Assembly (NCBI GenBank): GCA_964423195.1
Contig: CAYRDY010000014.1
Span: 1-32,917, forward strand
From: CAKRHR01 sp964423195
GTDB lineage: Bacteria; Bacillota; Clostridia; Lachnospirales; Lachnospiraceae
Direction: 5' to 3'
DNA length: 32,917 bases
Positions 1-8,075 of this stretch are shown here, piece after piece (position 1 is the stretch's first letter; each line of letters starts with the position of its first letter). The notes beneath the pieces are model-generated. The model was not told where the DNA came from, searched no databases, and was given only the letters and a program-made list of their open reading frames with translations. The position numbers and the translations under genes were made by a program.

Positions 1-1
1 C

Positions 2-418
2 CTTGTAGATGAATTCACAAAAACTATGGCAACGGGAGATCACCAGTACAAGGGAAGCAATTGGCTCATGCAACTTGCAAAAAATATTGAGGCAGTGAAA
101 TCAAAGATCACAGCTGATGAAAACTTATCGAAGTTGGCTGATGAATACTATCAAGAAAATGGACAAGCGTCAAAAGATGTAGAAGCATTCATGGATATGG
201 CTTCACAAGTCCATGACATGCAAAATGATTACAACACAGGAGAGAACCTCAAAAATTCAAGTCTCTTTACCGGCGGAGACTTCCTTCAGGAATTAAAGGA
301 GAAGACCGGTGCCAACGGGATCCGGATCACCGCGTATTCTGACGGGACATGTGTTGTCAGCCCGACGGACGCGGATCCTGTGAGCAAAGATTCGGCAGAG
401 GATGCTCTTGCAAATTGA
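2..418 (+). CDS. hypothetical protein, C-terminal part (5' end outside window)
   Basis: The reading frame is open from the left edge to a TGA at 416-418. An ATG at 26 exists, but it has no Shine-Dalgarno sequence before it and the frame continues upstream of it, so I read this as the last 138 residues of a longer protein. The visible part is hydrophilic and mostly helical in character, rich in Lys, Asp and Glu, with no membrane segment and no motif I recognise. The tail (PTDADPVSKDSAEDALAN) looks unstructured. A clear terminator follows about 90 bp downstream. I cannot assign a function. Confidence 0.6.
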   Translation, partial: LVDEFTKTMATGDHQYKGSNWLMQLAKNIEAVKSKITADENLSKLADEYYQENGQASKDVEAFMDMASQVHDMQNDYNTGENLKNSSLFTGGDFLQELKEKTGANGIRITAYSDGTCVVSPTDADPVSKDSAEDALAN

Positions 419-510
419 GATGTAGCGGATGCGGATGCCGCGAGTGGATAAAAAATTTTTCCGGCAGAGCCTTTGGGGATGCACGGGAAGCAGTATTAAA
501 TGAAAAAAGA

Positions 511-560
511 GGCTGTGGAAAATGTGGTGTTGAGGCACTCATTTTCACAGCCTTTTCTTT
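511..560 (+). terminator. Rho-independent terminator
   Basis: The arm GGCTGTGGAAAATG (511-524) pairs with CATTTTCACAGCC (540-552) with one bulged G. It is followed by TTTTCTTT and preceded by an A-run that would also pair with the T-tract. It lies downstream of the truncated gene at the left edge and separates it from the next transcription unit. Confidence 0.8.
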
Positions 561-627
561 GGCTTTCACGGCCTTTTCAGGCGACTATGGGAACGGCGCA
601 TGCGCGGGTGGTTTTCTTTCTGAGTGA

Positions 628-656
628 TTGCAAAATTGATTCAAATATGAGATAAT
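628..656 (+). promoter_or_regulatory. sigma-A-like promoter for the repeat leader and membrane protein
   Basis: TTGCAA (628-633), a 17-bp spacer, then GATAAT (651-656). Transcription would begin near 663, giving a leader of about 200 nt before the ATG at 859. That leader contains the whole 37-bp repeat block. Confidence 0.6.
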
Positions 657-708
657 ATGAACACTTAGGGAGCACGGGCGACGGCGAAGTGTGAGCTCAG
701 TGCGAGTT

Positions 709-807
709 ATGCATGAACGGACGGATGAGGCATTTGCGATTTCCCATGCATGGACGGACGGATGAGGCATTTACGATTTCCCATGCATGGGCGGACGGAT
801 GAGGCAT
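709..807. repeat. 37-bp tandem repeat, 2.7 copies, in a transcribed leader
   Basis: Copies start at 709, 746 and 783, an exact 37-bp period. Each begins with ATGCATG and contains GGACGGATGAGGCAT. Copies 1 and 2 differ at two positions. Copy 3 is intact for about 25 bp and then diverges. The units are contiguous without spacers, so this is not a CRISPR array. The block is bracketed by an 8-bp inverted repeat, CGGCGAAG at 682-689 and CTTCGCCG at 816-823, which could close a large stem in the RNA. The rest of the gene-free stretch 419-858 holds the terminator at 511-560 and the promoter at 628-656. Confidence 0.9.
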
Positions 808-858
808 GCGATAGCCTTCGCCGGGAGATCGCGAGTCTGAAAAGGAAAGGTGAACGGA

Positions 859-1506
859 ATGGACAGGGAAGATTTTCTTGATGGCTGTATTCTTGGCGTA
901 TCGTTAGCTTTTGCACTGACGGTTGGTGAAATCTGGCAGAATGTGCTCTATTATGTCTGCCTGTTTCAGCAGATCACTGTTCATCCGAGGGTTGAAGTGC
1001 TCCGCAGGGATATTAGTATCTGGTCGGGTTTCTTTAGTTTCATTATCGTTTTTCTTGGCGCGCCGTCTTTTCGCGAGCAAAATGAGGTGGATTGCCAACT
1101 TGAAAACTGGCGGCTGTTTCCGCGCAAGATCGTCTGGTTGATTTTGTTTGTCGTCCTGGCAGGGGTGGCGCTGTATAGGAAGCCTACTTGGGGAAGAATT
1201 GTGGAGCAAGACGTCCTTCGGGTGTACTGGCCCGCATATCTCATCGGTCTTGTGGTTATACTTGTCATTCAGCGGCTCCTGATCGTCCTTTTCTTTCGGC
1301 TGAAAGTGTACCCAGCAGCCGCAAAAAGACCGGAAGGCCACACATTTCAGATCATTTTAATCGGATTGTTTGCTCTCCTTCTCGTGAGTGTCTATTCGGT
1401 TTACTTTCTCCCGTATCCGGAGATCCCGAATTTCATCTATCTGAACGGCGTGGACGCCGTGGTGAGAGGGCGTATTCCATTGTCACAGGCGGCGCTGTTT
1501 TTCTGA
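859..1506 (+). CDS. small multi-pass membrane protein, function unknown
   Basis: 215 residues from ATG 859. A GTG at 850 is also in frame, but AGGAAAGG just upstream is spaced correctly for 859. The chain shows about four or five hydrophobic segments: near residues 7-30, 55-70, 90-105, 125-148 and 165-185. Charged linkers lie between them, so it is probably an integral membrane protein. I recognise no family or catalytic motif. The last 24 bp overlap the 3' end of the convergent helicase gene, and the C-terminus (after about residue 195) reads like an arbitrary tail. The gene may therefore have been truncated when the neighbouring cassette arrived. Its link to the helicase/ATPase set is positional only. 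Confidence 0.6.
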   Translation: MDREDFLDGCILGVSLAFALTVGEIWQNVLYYVCLFQQITVHPRVEVLRRDISIWSGFFSFIIVFLGAPSFREQNEVDCQLENWRLFPRKIVWLILFVVLAGVALYRKPTWGRIVEQDVLRVYWPAYLIGLVVILVIQRLLIVLFFRLKVYPAAAKRPEGHTFQIILIGLFALLLVSVYSVYFLPYPEIPNFIYLNGVDAVVRGRIPLSQAALFF

Positions 1507-3120
1507 CTTTCCGACTCTGTATTTGACCATTTTTTTCATACATATCCAGTAGTTTCTCTCGCTGACAGATGTCGCCTTTCGGATTTTTTCTTCTATCTGC
1601 TCGGATCCGGACAGCCAGTCCGCGCGGACGCTGCCCAAGTCCAGACAGCGTTTGGTCTCGGAGATTTTGGCGGAATCCGTATTTTTCTTTCGCAGTTCGA
1701 GGAGCAGGCCTTCCGCGGCGCGTTGATATTCAAAGTTGTAAAATTTGCGGGTACCGGAGATGTAATCCAGTTCAATGATCCGGCAGGGATGCTCTTTTGG
1801 AAGGAAACAGGCATCTTCCATGGATTCGGTCATGTGGAGATAGTAAAGACTTGCCCGTTCTTTCCCCTCACTTTTTCGGATGATTCGTCCAAGGCGCTGG
1901 ATGCGCTGTCGCTGCACGGAGGTTCCGGAGAGAATGATGCCGATGGAGGCGTCCGGAATATTGATGCCCTCGTCCAATGCTTTGCAGGCGATCAGAATTC
2001 GGATGTCGCCGTCCCGGAAACGCGTCAGGGTATTTTGATTGGCCTGTGCGCCCATCCGCGAGTGATATCGCCCCACTTTTCCGGGGTATTTTTCCTGCAG
2101 ACACCGGTAGAGTTCATCCGTCTGGCGGATTCGTTCACCGAAGACCAGGATTTTTTCGTTGTCCGGCAATTTTTCGATTAAGCTTATAGCGCATGAAATT
2201 CTTGCGGAGGCGAGACTGACAAGGTTTGTCCTTTTATAAGAGAGGTTGAGATACAGAGAAGCCATCTCTGCAAGCTTCCGATCTTTGTGGGCGGTGAGAG
2301 TGCGAAGCAGTTCATAACATTGTTTTTGATCCATATGCGCAAGCGAGGGCACGCGCCTTGAGAGTTGTGTGTATAAATAGTGCATGCGCTCCGTGAGCAC
2401 TTGATAGTCTTGTCTCTCTGCCGGCAGAAAGGACAGGCTGATATGGAAAATGTCATAGGGGCTTACAGTGCCCTGAGCCGCGGCATTTGCCATACTATAG
2501 CTGTAGATGGTCGGGCCGAGGGCATCTCTGAGAAAGCTTTCCGTCCGGGCCGATGGAAGCGTCGCGGACAGACCAAGCGAGAAAAAGGAATTCTTGTAGG
2601 CTTCAATATATGGAAGAAACTCAAAAATCAGCCGGTTCTGTTCACTCTCGTAGCGATGACACTCGTCAGCGATCAGAAGCACGGCGTCGCCATCCCGCAG
2701 GTCTGAGATGATCTGCCGTGCCAGCTCGTAGCGAGCGGAATTAATGACATAAATCATATATTGGCAGCCCTGCGACATATTGAATCCGCCGCCACGAAGT
2801 CCGATTTTGGGGTGGCTGTCTGTCTTACCGGTGTTTTCTGAATGCTCAAGAAAGTCTCTCAGTGTGCGGTGCCACTGGTGCATCAGGGCGCTGGTCGGGA
2901 CGACGATTTTGACGCGCAGTTCCTGAGTAAGACGCGTCCCCAGACGGCTGGCGGCGGTCAACGCCAGCAATGTCTTGCCGCTGCCTGTGGCCGCTTCGAC
3001 GATGCCATGTCCCTGATTCGCAAACCAGTTTCTCAGGCAGCGCTCCTGCCATGCGTAAAGCTCATCTGCCATACTTTTAATCGCCCTTTCTCTGTAACCT
3101 TCCGGAACATGTCTGAACAT
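1483..3120 (-). CDS. superfamily 2 DEAD/DEAH-type helicase
   Basis: 545 residues with a full SF2 helicase core. Walker A ATGSGKT is at 44-50, the motif II box DECH at 152-155, motif III SAT at 185-187, motif V (CKALDEGINIPDAS) at 379-392 and motif VI QRIQRLGRIIRK at 405-416. The layout resembles the XPB/type III restriction helicase branch rather than RecQ or UvrB. Expected role: ATP-driven translocation or unwinding of nucleic acid. No nuclease or methylase domain is visible; the C-terminal 100 residues are charged and unassigned. ATG 3120 has only a weak GAGA upstream, and an alternative ATG at 3072 would remove 16 residues without touching a motif. It is transcribed divergently from the ATPase operon, with promoters facing away from one shared region, which suggests they act together. 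No TerB-like or BREX methylase gene is seen nearby. Confidence 0.85.
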   Translation of the reverse strand: MFRHVPEGYRERAIKSMADELYAWQERCLRNWFANQGHGIVEAATGSGKTLLALTAASRLGTRLTQELRVKIVVPTSALMHQWHRTLRDFLEHSENTGKTDSHPKIGLRGGGFNMSQGCQYMIYVINSARYELARQIISDLRDGDAVLLIADECHRYESEQNRLIFEFLPYIEAYKNSFFSLGLSATLPSARTESFLRDALGPTIYSYSMANAAAQGTVSPYDIFHISLSFLPAERQDYQVLTERMHYLYTQLSRRVPSLAHMDQKQCYELLRTLTAHKDRKLAEMASLYLNLSYKRTNLVSLASARISCAISLIEKLPDNEKILVFGERIRQTDELYRCLQEKYPGKVGRYHSRMGAQANQNTLTRFRDGDIRILIACKALDEGINIPDASIGIILSGTSVQRQRIQRLGRIIRKSEGKERASLYYLHMTESMEDACFLPKEHPCRIIELDYISGTRKFYNFEYQRAAEGLLLELRKKNTDSAKISETKRCLDLGSVRADWLSGSEQIEEKIRKATSVSERNYWICMKKMVKYRVGKSEKQRRL

Positions 3121-3181
3121 TTATCTCTTTTGCATCCACAGTCAGGTCTCACAACGGGAAATAGCTTGACCCGATACGGCT

Positions 3182-3210
3182 AGTATAGCATATTTTGAGG
3201 GATATGGAAA
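3182..3210 (-). promoter_or_regulatory. promoter of the helicase gene
   Basis: On the minus strand, TTTCCA (3205-3210), a 17-bp spacer and TATACT (3182-3187). It predicts a leader of about 55 nt to ATG 3120. Its -35 box lies 7 bp from the -35 box of the opposing promoter, so one regulator bound here could control both arms. Confidence 0.55.
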
Positions 3211-3217
3211 CAGGATG

Positions 3218-3246
3218 TTGAAATCTGCCGGAGATTTGGTTATAAT
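3218..3246 (+). promoter_or_regulatory. promoter of the 255-aa protein / tandem ATPase operon
   Basis: TTGAAA (3218-3223), a 17-bp spacer and a perfect TATAAT (3241-3246). It is followed by a leader of about 50 nt to the start at 3305. Confidence 0.75.
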
Positions 3247-3304
3247 AATTGTGGTAACTCAGGGAGATCTGAATGGTCATTAGTAAAACGCAAAGGATGA
3301 GATG

Positions 3305-4072
3305 ATGAATTACGAAGATTTTTATTTGACGGTGCGGGCGCAGGAGAAGATCGTCAGTGACGGACTGGCGGGTTTGCAGAAATTATCTAGGGCGGTCGGC
3401 CGGGAGACGGAGAACGGCGATATCCGCGGCATGATAAAGGACGCGGAGTCGATGAGGACGACTGCGGCGGATCTTTTGAATGCGATTGATGCCATGCGGG
3501 CGACGGTCGATGCTTTTGATATTGAGAGTTATTATAAGAGTGGTGAATTTACAGCGCAGTTGCTTGACGCCTGCAGGGCGTACGACATCGATGTGCGCGA
3601 AGATGCTCCGATATACGAGATGTTTCCCTATCGCGTGCGCGTAGATGAGGAAAATCAGGAGATTTACCTTGACCGCAAAAAGATTCCTTGCGTGCGACCT
3701 CAGAAGTTTGCCCAGATTGTCAGGGATGGGCAGGAGAAGCTCAAAAAGGTTTCTTTCAACGCGCAAAAGTTTGCCGATGAGCTGGCGGAAGCCTATGATC
3801 TCGCGGTGATGAAGCAAAATCTGCAAAGCGGCACTGATATTTATCTGAACAGCTTGTATAAGATCATGACGCTGATGAGCCGTTTCAGAAAGGATTATGA
3901 CAAGCACAGTTTTGCCTTTGACCTGGCACGGCTGTACGCTTCGAGGCTCAAGGAGACAAAAAGCGGCAGAAGATTTCAGTTCGGGCCGAGCCGAAAGAAC
4001 GGTAAGGCGATCAGAATTCTGGATGAGGACGGAAAGGAACAGTTCCTGGCGACGATCCGTTTTTATGAATGA
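3305..4072 (+). CDS. hypothetical protein, probable partner of the tandem ATPase
   Basis: 255 residues from the second of two adjacent ATGs; AAAGGA at 3292-3297 is spaced better for 3305 than for 3302. The first 75 residues are strongly helical and probably coiled-coil. A central segment (about 80-125) looks like a small beta-rich unit (PYRVRVDEENQEIYLDRKK). The rest is again helical, ending in a basic, glycine-containing stretch (KSGRRFQFGPSRKNGK) that could contact nucleic acid. No signal peptide, membrane segment or catalytic motif is visible. Its stop is 11 bp before the start of the tandem ATPase gene, so the two are almost certainly co-translated and probably physically associated. I do not recognise the family; an adaptor or DNA-binding subunit is the most I can infer. 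Confidence 0.75.
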   Translation: MNYEDFYLTVRAQEKIVSDGLAGLQKLSRAVGRETENGDIRGMIKDAESMRTTAADLLNAIDAMRATVDAFDIESYYKSGEFTAQLLDACRAYDIDVREDAPIYEMFPYRVRVDEENQEIYLDRKKIPCVRPQKFAQIVRDGQEKLKKVSFNAQKFADELAEAYDLAVMKQNLQSGTDIYLNSLYKIMTLMSRFRKDYDKHSFAFDLARLYASRLKETKSGRRFQFGPSRKNGKAIRILDEDGKEQFLATIRFYE

Positions 4073-4083
4073 GGGGCAGGCAA

Positions 4084-6267
4084 ATGAATGGAATCGATTT
4101 TCTTACGGATTTTTGGAGAGAAAAATATCTTCGGGAATATATCAGGGGCGGCGGCAGCAAGATCAAGTTCGTCACAGGGCGCAAGGGCAGCGGCAAGACT
4201 TATTTTCTGAATGCCATGACGGCCATCGCCAAGGAGGAAAATTATAAGACAGTCCAGTTTTCGGCCAGAGACGTCTGGATGCATGATTTTCGGGAAATAT
4301 ATATCGAAATTTTGCACCAGTGCGACATCATGGACTGCCTGGAGAGTGTCAGTCGTTATCTGATCCGGGAGATGGGCTATGATGACAGAGACATTCCGGA
4401 GGGCATGCGGTTTATTGATTTTCTCTCGCAAAACGGCATGGGCGACGCCATCACAAAGCGGGAAATACGCGCGCAGCTTCGTCAGATTTTTCTGGACAAT
4501 CCGATGCTTGACAACAATTTTGCCCTGGCATGCAGTATGCTGACGGGCAGCATTTTGGGATATCCGGTTTTGGAGGAGCAGAATAAGGCGCTGCTTTTGG
4601 CATGGCTGGAGGGCGACCGCTCGGTCAAGCTGTCCCAGCTGCGCACGCTGGGTTTCTATCCGAGCCGGATCACAAAATACAATGCGCGCCATATGCTCAG
4701 GTCGTTGGCGGAAGTCGTCCGCATGGGCGGTTGTTCAGGCCTTCTGGTGGCGATTGACGACATGGAAATATTGATCAGCCGCTCCAGTCTGGAGCCGATC
4801 CATTATACGAAAATGAAGCGCGAAGATACCTATGAGAGCATCCGCCAGCTCATCGATGATATTGACAGCATGAGGAATATTCTTTTCATCTATGCGTTTG
4901 ACAGGTCATTGATCGACGATGAGAATGCCGGCCTGAAGTCCTACCAGGCCTTGTGGATGCGCATACAGAATGAGATTGTCAGCGAGCGTTTTAATTGCTT
5001 TGCGGATATGGTGGATATGGACAGGCTGTCGCTTCAGGAATATACGCCGGAAGTGGTGGAGTCAACAGGGCCTGTATATGACACCGAGGCGAGGCATATC
5101 ATAGAGGCCCTGCGGTCGGGCGTCCCGTCCCGCGCGGTTGGACAGTATTTTTCGGAGGCGCGCCCTAAGATTATGCGGGAAATTTCCGACCGGCTGGATG
5201 CGGTCTGTGATGCGGACAGATCGAGTGGGATGGTCATTTGCGGGAAATATGGCGAGGGAAAGACCCACCTGCTCAATACTGTTTTTAATCTGGCACATTC
5301 AAACAACATGGTCGTTTCTTATATTTCTCTGAGCAAGGAAACGCCGATGGATAAGCTGTATCTGGTCTATCAGAAGATTATTCAAAACACTTATCTGCCG
5401 AGACGGCTGCAGCCGGGATTTTCGCAGGAATTGGAAAAGATTTCCGCCAACAGCCCTATCGCCAGCGAAATGTTGTTTTTTGCCGCAAAACAGTTGGAGA
5501 CGGACAAGCTCTACTACTTGTTTCGGTCATATCTGAATACAGAGGATTCGGACGAAAAATTTTTGCTGCAGGCGGATCTGGAGGGCGATTTTATGGCCAA
5601 CGCGCCGATCAAAAAGATATACCGCCGTATTTTCAATCAGCCTGTAAAATATAATGTGAATTTTGCCAAGACCAAGCATTGCCGTGATTATTTTTCATTT
5701 ATGAGCCATTTGTTTGTGCAGCTCGGCTATCACGGCTGGGTGATTCTTGTGGATGAGACGGAACTCATGGGGCGGCTGGGCAAAAAGGCGCGCCTGAATG
5801 CTTACCGGAATATGGCGGATTTTCTCATGCCGGGCGAAAATCTGGAATCGACATTCAGCCTTTTCGCGCTCAGTGCCTCTTATGTGGAGGATGTGATTGA
5901 TGGAAAACATGAATATGAAAACCTTGAGGCTGTCTATCCGGAAGAGATGGAGCCAGCCAAGACTGTTCTTGACATATTGATCAAAGCACCGCAGCTTCTG
6001 CCACTCTCGAAGGAGGAGATCAGTGAAATTCTGTATAAAATACAGGATTTTCATGGACGTGCCTATGCGTGGACGCCTGGCGTGTCCGTTGATTCTCTGA
6101 TGGGGGCCACCCGATCCGGCTATCTGCTGCGCACAAAAATCCGGGCGGCGATAGAATTCCTGGATCAGCTGTATTTGTATCATCAGTCTGGCAAAACAAA
6201 GATCAACGAGCTTGGAAAAGAAATTTATACGGAAGACGTGCCTTCTCTGGAGGAGATCGATATTTAA
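4084..6267 (+). CDS. tandem P-loop ATPase, BREX BrxC/BrxD-like (DUF2791-type), two fused modules
   Basis: 727 residues from ATG 4084, which has GAGGGG seven bases upstream; an ATG at 4069 overlapping the previous stop lacks such a site. There are two complete ATPase modules. Module 1 has Walker A GRKGSGKT (32-39) and Walker B LLVAIDDMEIL (220-230). Module 2 has Walker A GKYGEGKTH (387-395) and Walker B GWVILVDETELMG (551-563), followed by a sensor-1-like LFALSAS. Before the second P-loop is an ALRSGVPSRAVG segment (342-353), which I know as a signature of DUF2791/BREX ATP-binding proteins. In that family the modules are usually separate proteins of about 400-450 residues, so this looks like a fusion of two adjacent genes. 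Likely a multimeric cytoplasmic AAA-like ATPase working with the neighbouring helicase. The function in vivo is not known to me. Confidence 0.8.
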   Translation: MNGIDFLTDFWREKYLREYIRGGGSKIKFVTGRKGSGKTYFLNAMTAIAKEENYKTVQFSARDVWMHDFREIYIEILHQCDIMDCLESVSRYLIREMGYDDRDIPEGMRFIDFLSQNGMGDAITKREIRAQLRQIFLDNPMLDNNFALACSMLTGSILGYPVLEEQNKALLLAWLEGDRSVKLSQLRTLGFYPSRITKYNARHMLRSLAEVVRMGGCSGLLVAIDDMEILISRSSLEPIHYTKMKREDTYESIRQLIDDIDSMRNILFIYAFDRSLIDDENAGLKSYQALWMRIQNEIVSERFNCFADMVDMDRLSLQEYTPEVVESTGPVYDTEARHIIEALRSGVPSRAVGQYFSEARPKIMREISDRLDAVCDADRSSGMVICGKYGEGKTHLLNTVFNLAHSNNMVVSYISLSKETPMDKLYLVYQKIIQNTYLPRRLQPGFSQELEKISANSPIASEMLFFAAKQLETDKLYYLFRSYLNTEDSDEKFLLQADLEGDFMANAPIKKIYRRIFNQPVKYNVNFAKTKHCRDYFSFMSHLFVQLGYHGWVILVDETELMGRLGKKARLNAYRNMADFLMPGENLESTFSLFALSASYVEDVIDGKHEYENLEAVYPEEMEPAKTVLDILIKAPQLLPLSKEEISEILYKIQDFHGRAYAWTPGVSVDSLMGATRSGYLLRTKIRAAIEFLDQLYLYHQSGKTKINELGKEIYTEDVPSLEEIDI

Positions 6268-6367
6268 ATGAACTTTCACAGAGGGCATAGGCCTGTTCTT
6301 TTTCAGCGGGGTTATGGGTTGAATGCCTCTGAGAATTGTGAAATTGCAAGATCAAGAGGGAAATTAT

Positions 6368-8065
6368 ATGGCAACAATTTTAATTGAATTGGTCGGCGGC
6401 CTGGGGCTGTTTATCGCCGGCATGAATATGATGAGCCACGGTATTGAGAAGGTCGCCGGCAATAAGTTGCGCGGCATTCTGCAGGCGTTCACCAAGACAA
6501 AATTTCTCGGTTTACTCGTGGGGCTGCTTTTTACCGCGGTCATCCAGTCGTCGAGCGCGGCCACGGTCATGGTGGTCAGCTTTGTCAACTCAGGGCTTCT
6601 GACGCTGACCGAGGCGAGCGGCATTATTCTCGGCGCCAATATCGGCACGACGGTCACGGCGATGCTTGTGGCCATCCGCATGAGCCTGATCGCGCCGATC
6701 TTTGTGTTTGCCGGCGCGGTGATGCTCAATTATGTCAAAAATCCGACGGTCAAAAAGATCGGTGAGGTCGTGCTGGGGTTCGGTATATTATTTGTCGGAA
6801 TCAGCACCATGTCCGAGGCGATGGGCGAGCTGCGCGAGATACCGGAAGTGCTCGACATTCTGGCGAATTTTACGAATCCGCTGCTGGCGGTGCTGATGGG
6901 GCTGATCATCACCTCGATTGTCCAGAGTTCGTCCGTGACCGTCAGCATACTGGTCGTCATGGCATCGCAGGGTCTGGTGAATCTGCATATCTGCATGTTC
7001 GTGATTCTGGGCTGCAACATCGGCGCCTGCACATCAGCGGTGATCTCAGGCCTGAGCGGCAATAAAAATGCCAAGCGTGCTTCGCTGATCCATCTGTTGT
7101 TCAATGTCTTCGGCACGATCCTGATGTTTGTCCTGCTGATCTTTTTCTCAGACCAGATCGCCGGCATCATCACGTTTATCAGCGGCAACGGTAACGACGC
7201 CGCAAGCCTAGGGCGCAGCATCGCCATGGCGCATTTCTTGTTCAAGGTATTTCAGGTGATTGTATTATATCCGTTTATGAACGGTATCATCAAGCTGACT
7301 TACATTCTGGTGCCGGGCGAGGACGTGGAAGTCGCCGGGGAGGATTATCATCTGCAGTATATCAGCAGTGCCCTGCCGAATCCGGCGGTGGCTGTCGTGC
7401 TGGCTGTCCAGGAAATCCGCCGTATGGCGCGTATCTCTTTTGAGAATCTGAATCTTGCCGTCGAATGCCTGATCAATGATGATCTGGAGAGTAGCCAGCG
7501 TGTTTTTTCCAATGAGAAATATGTGGATTATCTGGATGAGCAGATCAGCAATTATCTGGTCAAGATCAACCACAACGCGCTGCCGTTTGCCGACATCAAT
7601 ATGATCGCCGCCTATTTCCATGTGGTCAGCGATATTGAGCGTGTCAGCGACCATGCGGAGAATATTGCGGAGCTGATCCCGCAGATCGAGGAAAATAATA
7701 TCCAGTTCACGGATCAGAGCATTGACGGGCTGCGGCAGATGATGGATCTGGTCAATCAGATCCTTGAGAAATCGATCGATATGTTTGTGTCCGACGAGGA
7801 GAATAAGAGTTATGAGAATTCGGAGAGATTGCGTGAGATCAGCCGCCTTGAGAGCAAGATCGACGAGATGGAGCGCGAGCTGCAGAGCCAGCACATCCTC
7901 GATCTGAATGAGGGCAAGTGCAGCGCCCAGGCGGGGATCTATTTCTCGGATATTATCTCCGCCCTTGAGCGTGTGGGCGATCACGCCATCAATATCGCGT
8001 TTGCCCTGGCGGACGCCAGAAATGCCGCCAAGATCGGCGTGAAGACTTCGGAGACTATTGGATGA
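6368..8065 (+). CDS. Na/Pi cotransporter family protein with PhoU-like C-terminal domain
   Basis: 565 residues from ATG 6368, with AGAGGG at 6355-6360. An in-frame ATG at 6323 would add 15 residues of poor quality. The membrane half carries the two inverted repeats typical of the PNaS family: QSSSA at 60-64 with GANIGTT at 89-95, and later VQSSSVT with GCNIGAC. About eight hydrophobic segments are present up to about residue 310. The C-terminal ~210 residues are soluble and helical, with two PhoU-like stretches (ERVSDHAENIAE and ERVGDHAINIAF). Expected role: sodium-coupled uptake of inorganic phosphate, with the PhoU-like domain as a regulatory or metal-binding module. It stands alone; a gap of 10 bp separates it from the convergent YdcF gene. 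Confidence 0.93.
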   Translation: MATILIELVGGLGLFIAGMNMMSHGIEKVAGNKLRGILQAFTKTKFLGLLVGLLFTAVIQSSSAATVMVVSFVNSGLLTLTEASGIILGANIGTTVTAMLVAIRMSLIAPIFVFAGAVMLNYVKNPTVKKIGEVVLGFGILFVGISTMSEAMGELREIPEVLDILANFTNPLLAVLMGLIITSIVQSSSVTVSILVVMASQGLVNLHICMFVILGCNIGACTSAVISGLSGNKNAKRASLIHLLFNVFGTILMFVLLIFFSDQIAGIITFISGNGNDAASLGRSIAMAHFLFKVFQVIVLYPFMNGIIKLTYILVPGEDVEVAGEDYHLQYISSALPNPAVAVVLAVQEIRRMARISFENLNLAVECLINDDLESSQRVFSNEKYVDYLDEQISNYLVKINHNALPFADINMIAAYFHVVSDIERVSDHAENIAELIPQIEENNIQFTDQSIDGLRQMMDLVNQILEKSIDMFVSDEENKSYENSERLREISRLESKIDEMERELQSQHILDLNEGKCSAQAGIYFSDIISALERVGDHAINIAFALADARNAAKIGVKTSETIG

Positions 8066-8075
8066 TTCTGAACGC

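Noticed and set aside
709..807. CRISPR array
   Set aside because: Units are contiguous with no unique spacers, and no cas gene is in the window.
1483..6267. Complete BREX system
   Set aside because: No PglX methylase, PglZ, BrxA/B or Lon-like gene is visible; only the ATPase resembles a BREX component.
6277..6304. Terminator after the tandem ATPase gene
   Set aside because: The possible stem (ACAGAGG with CCTGT) is short and bulged, although T-rich sequence follows; too weak to list.
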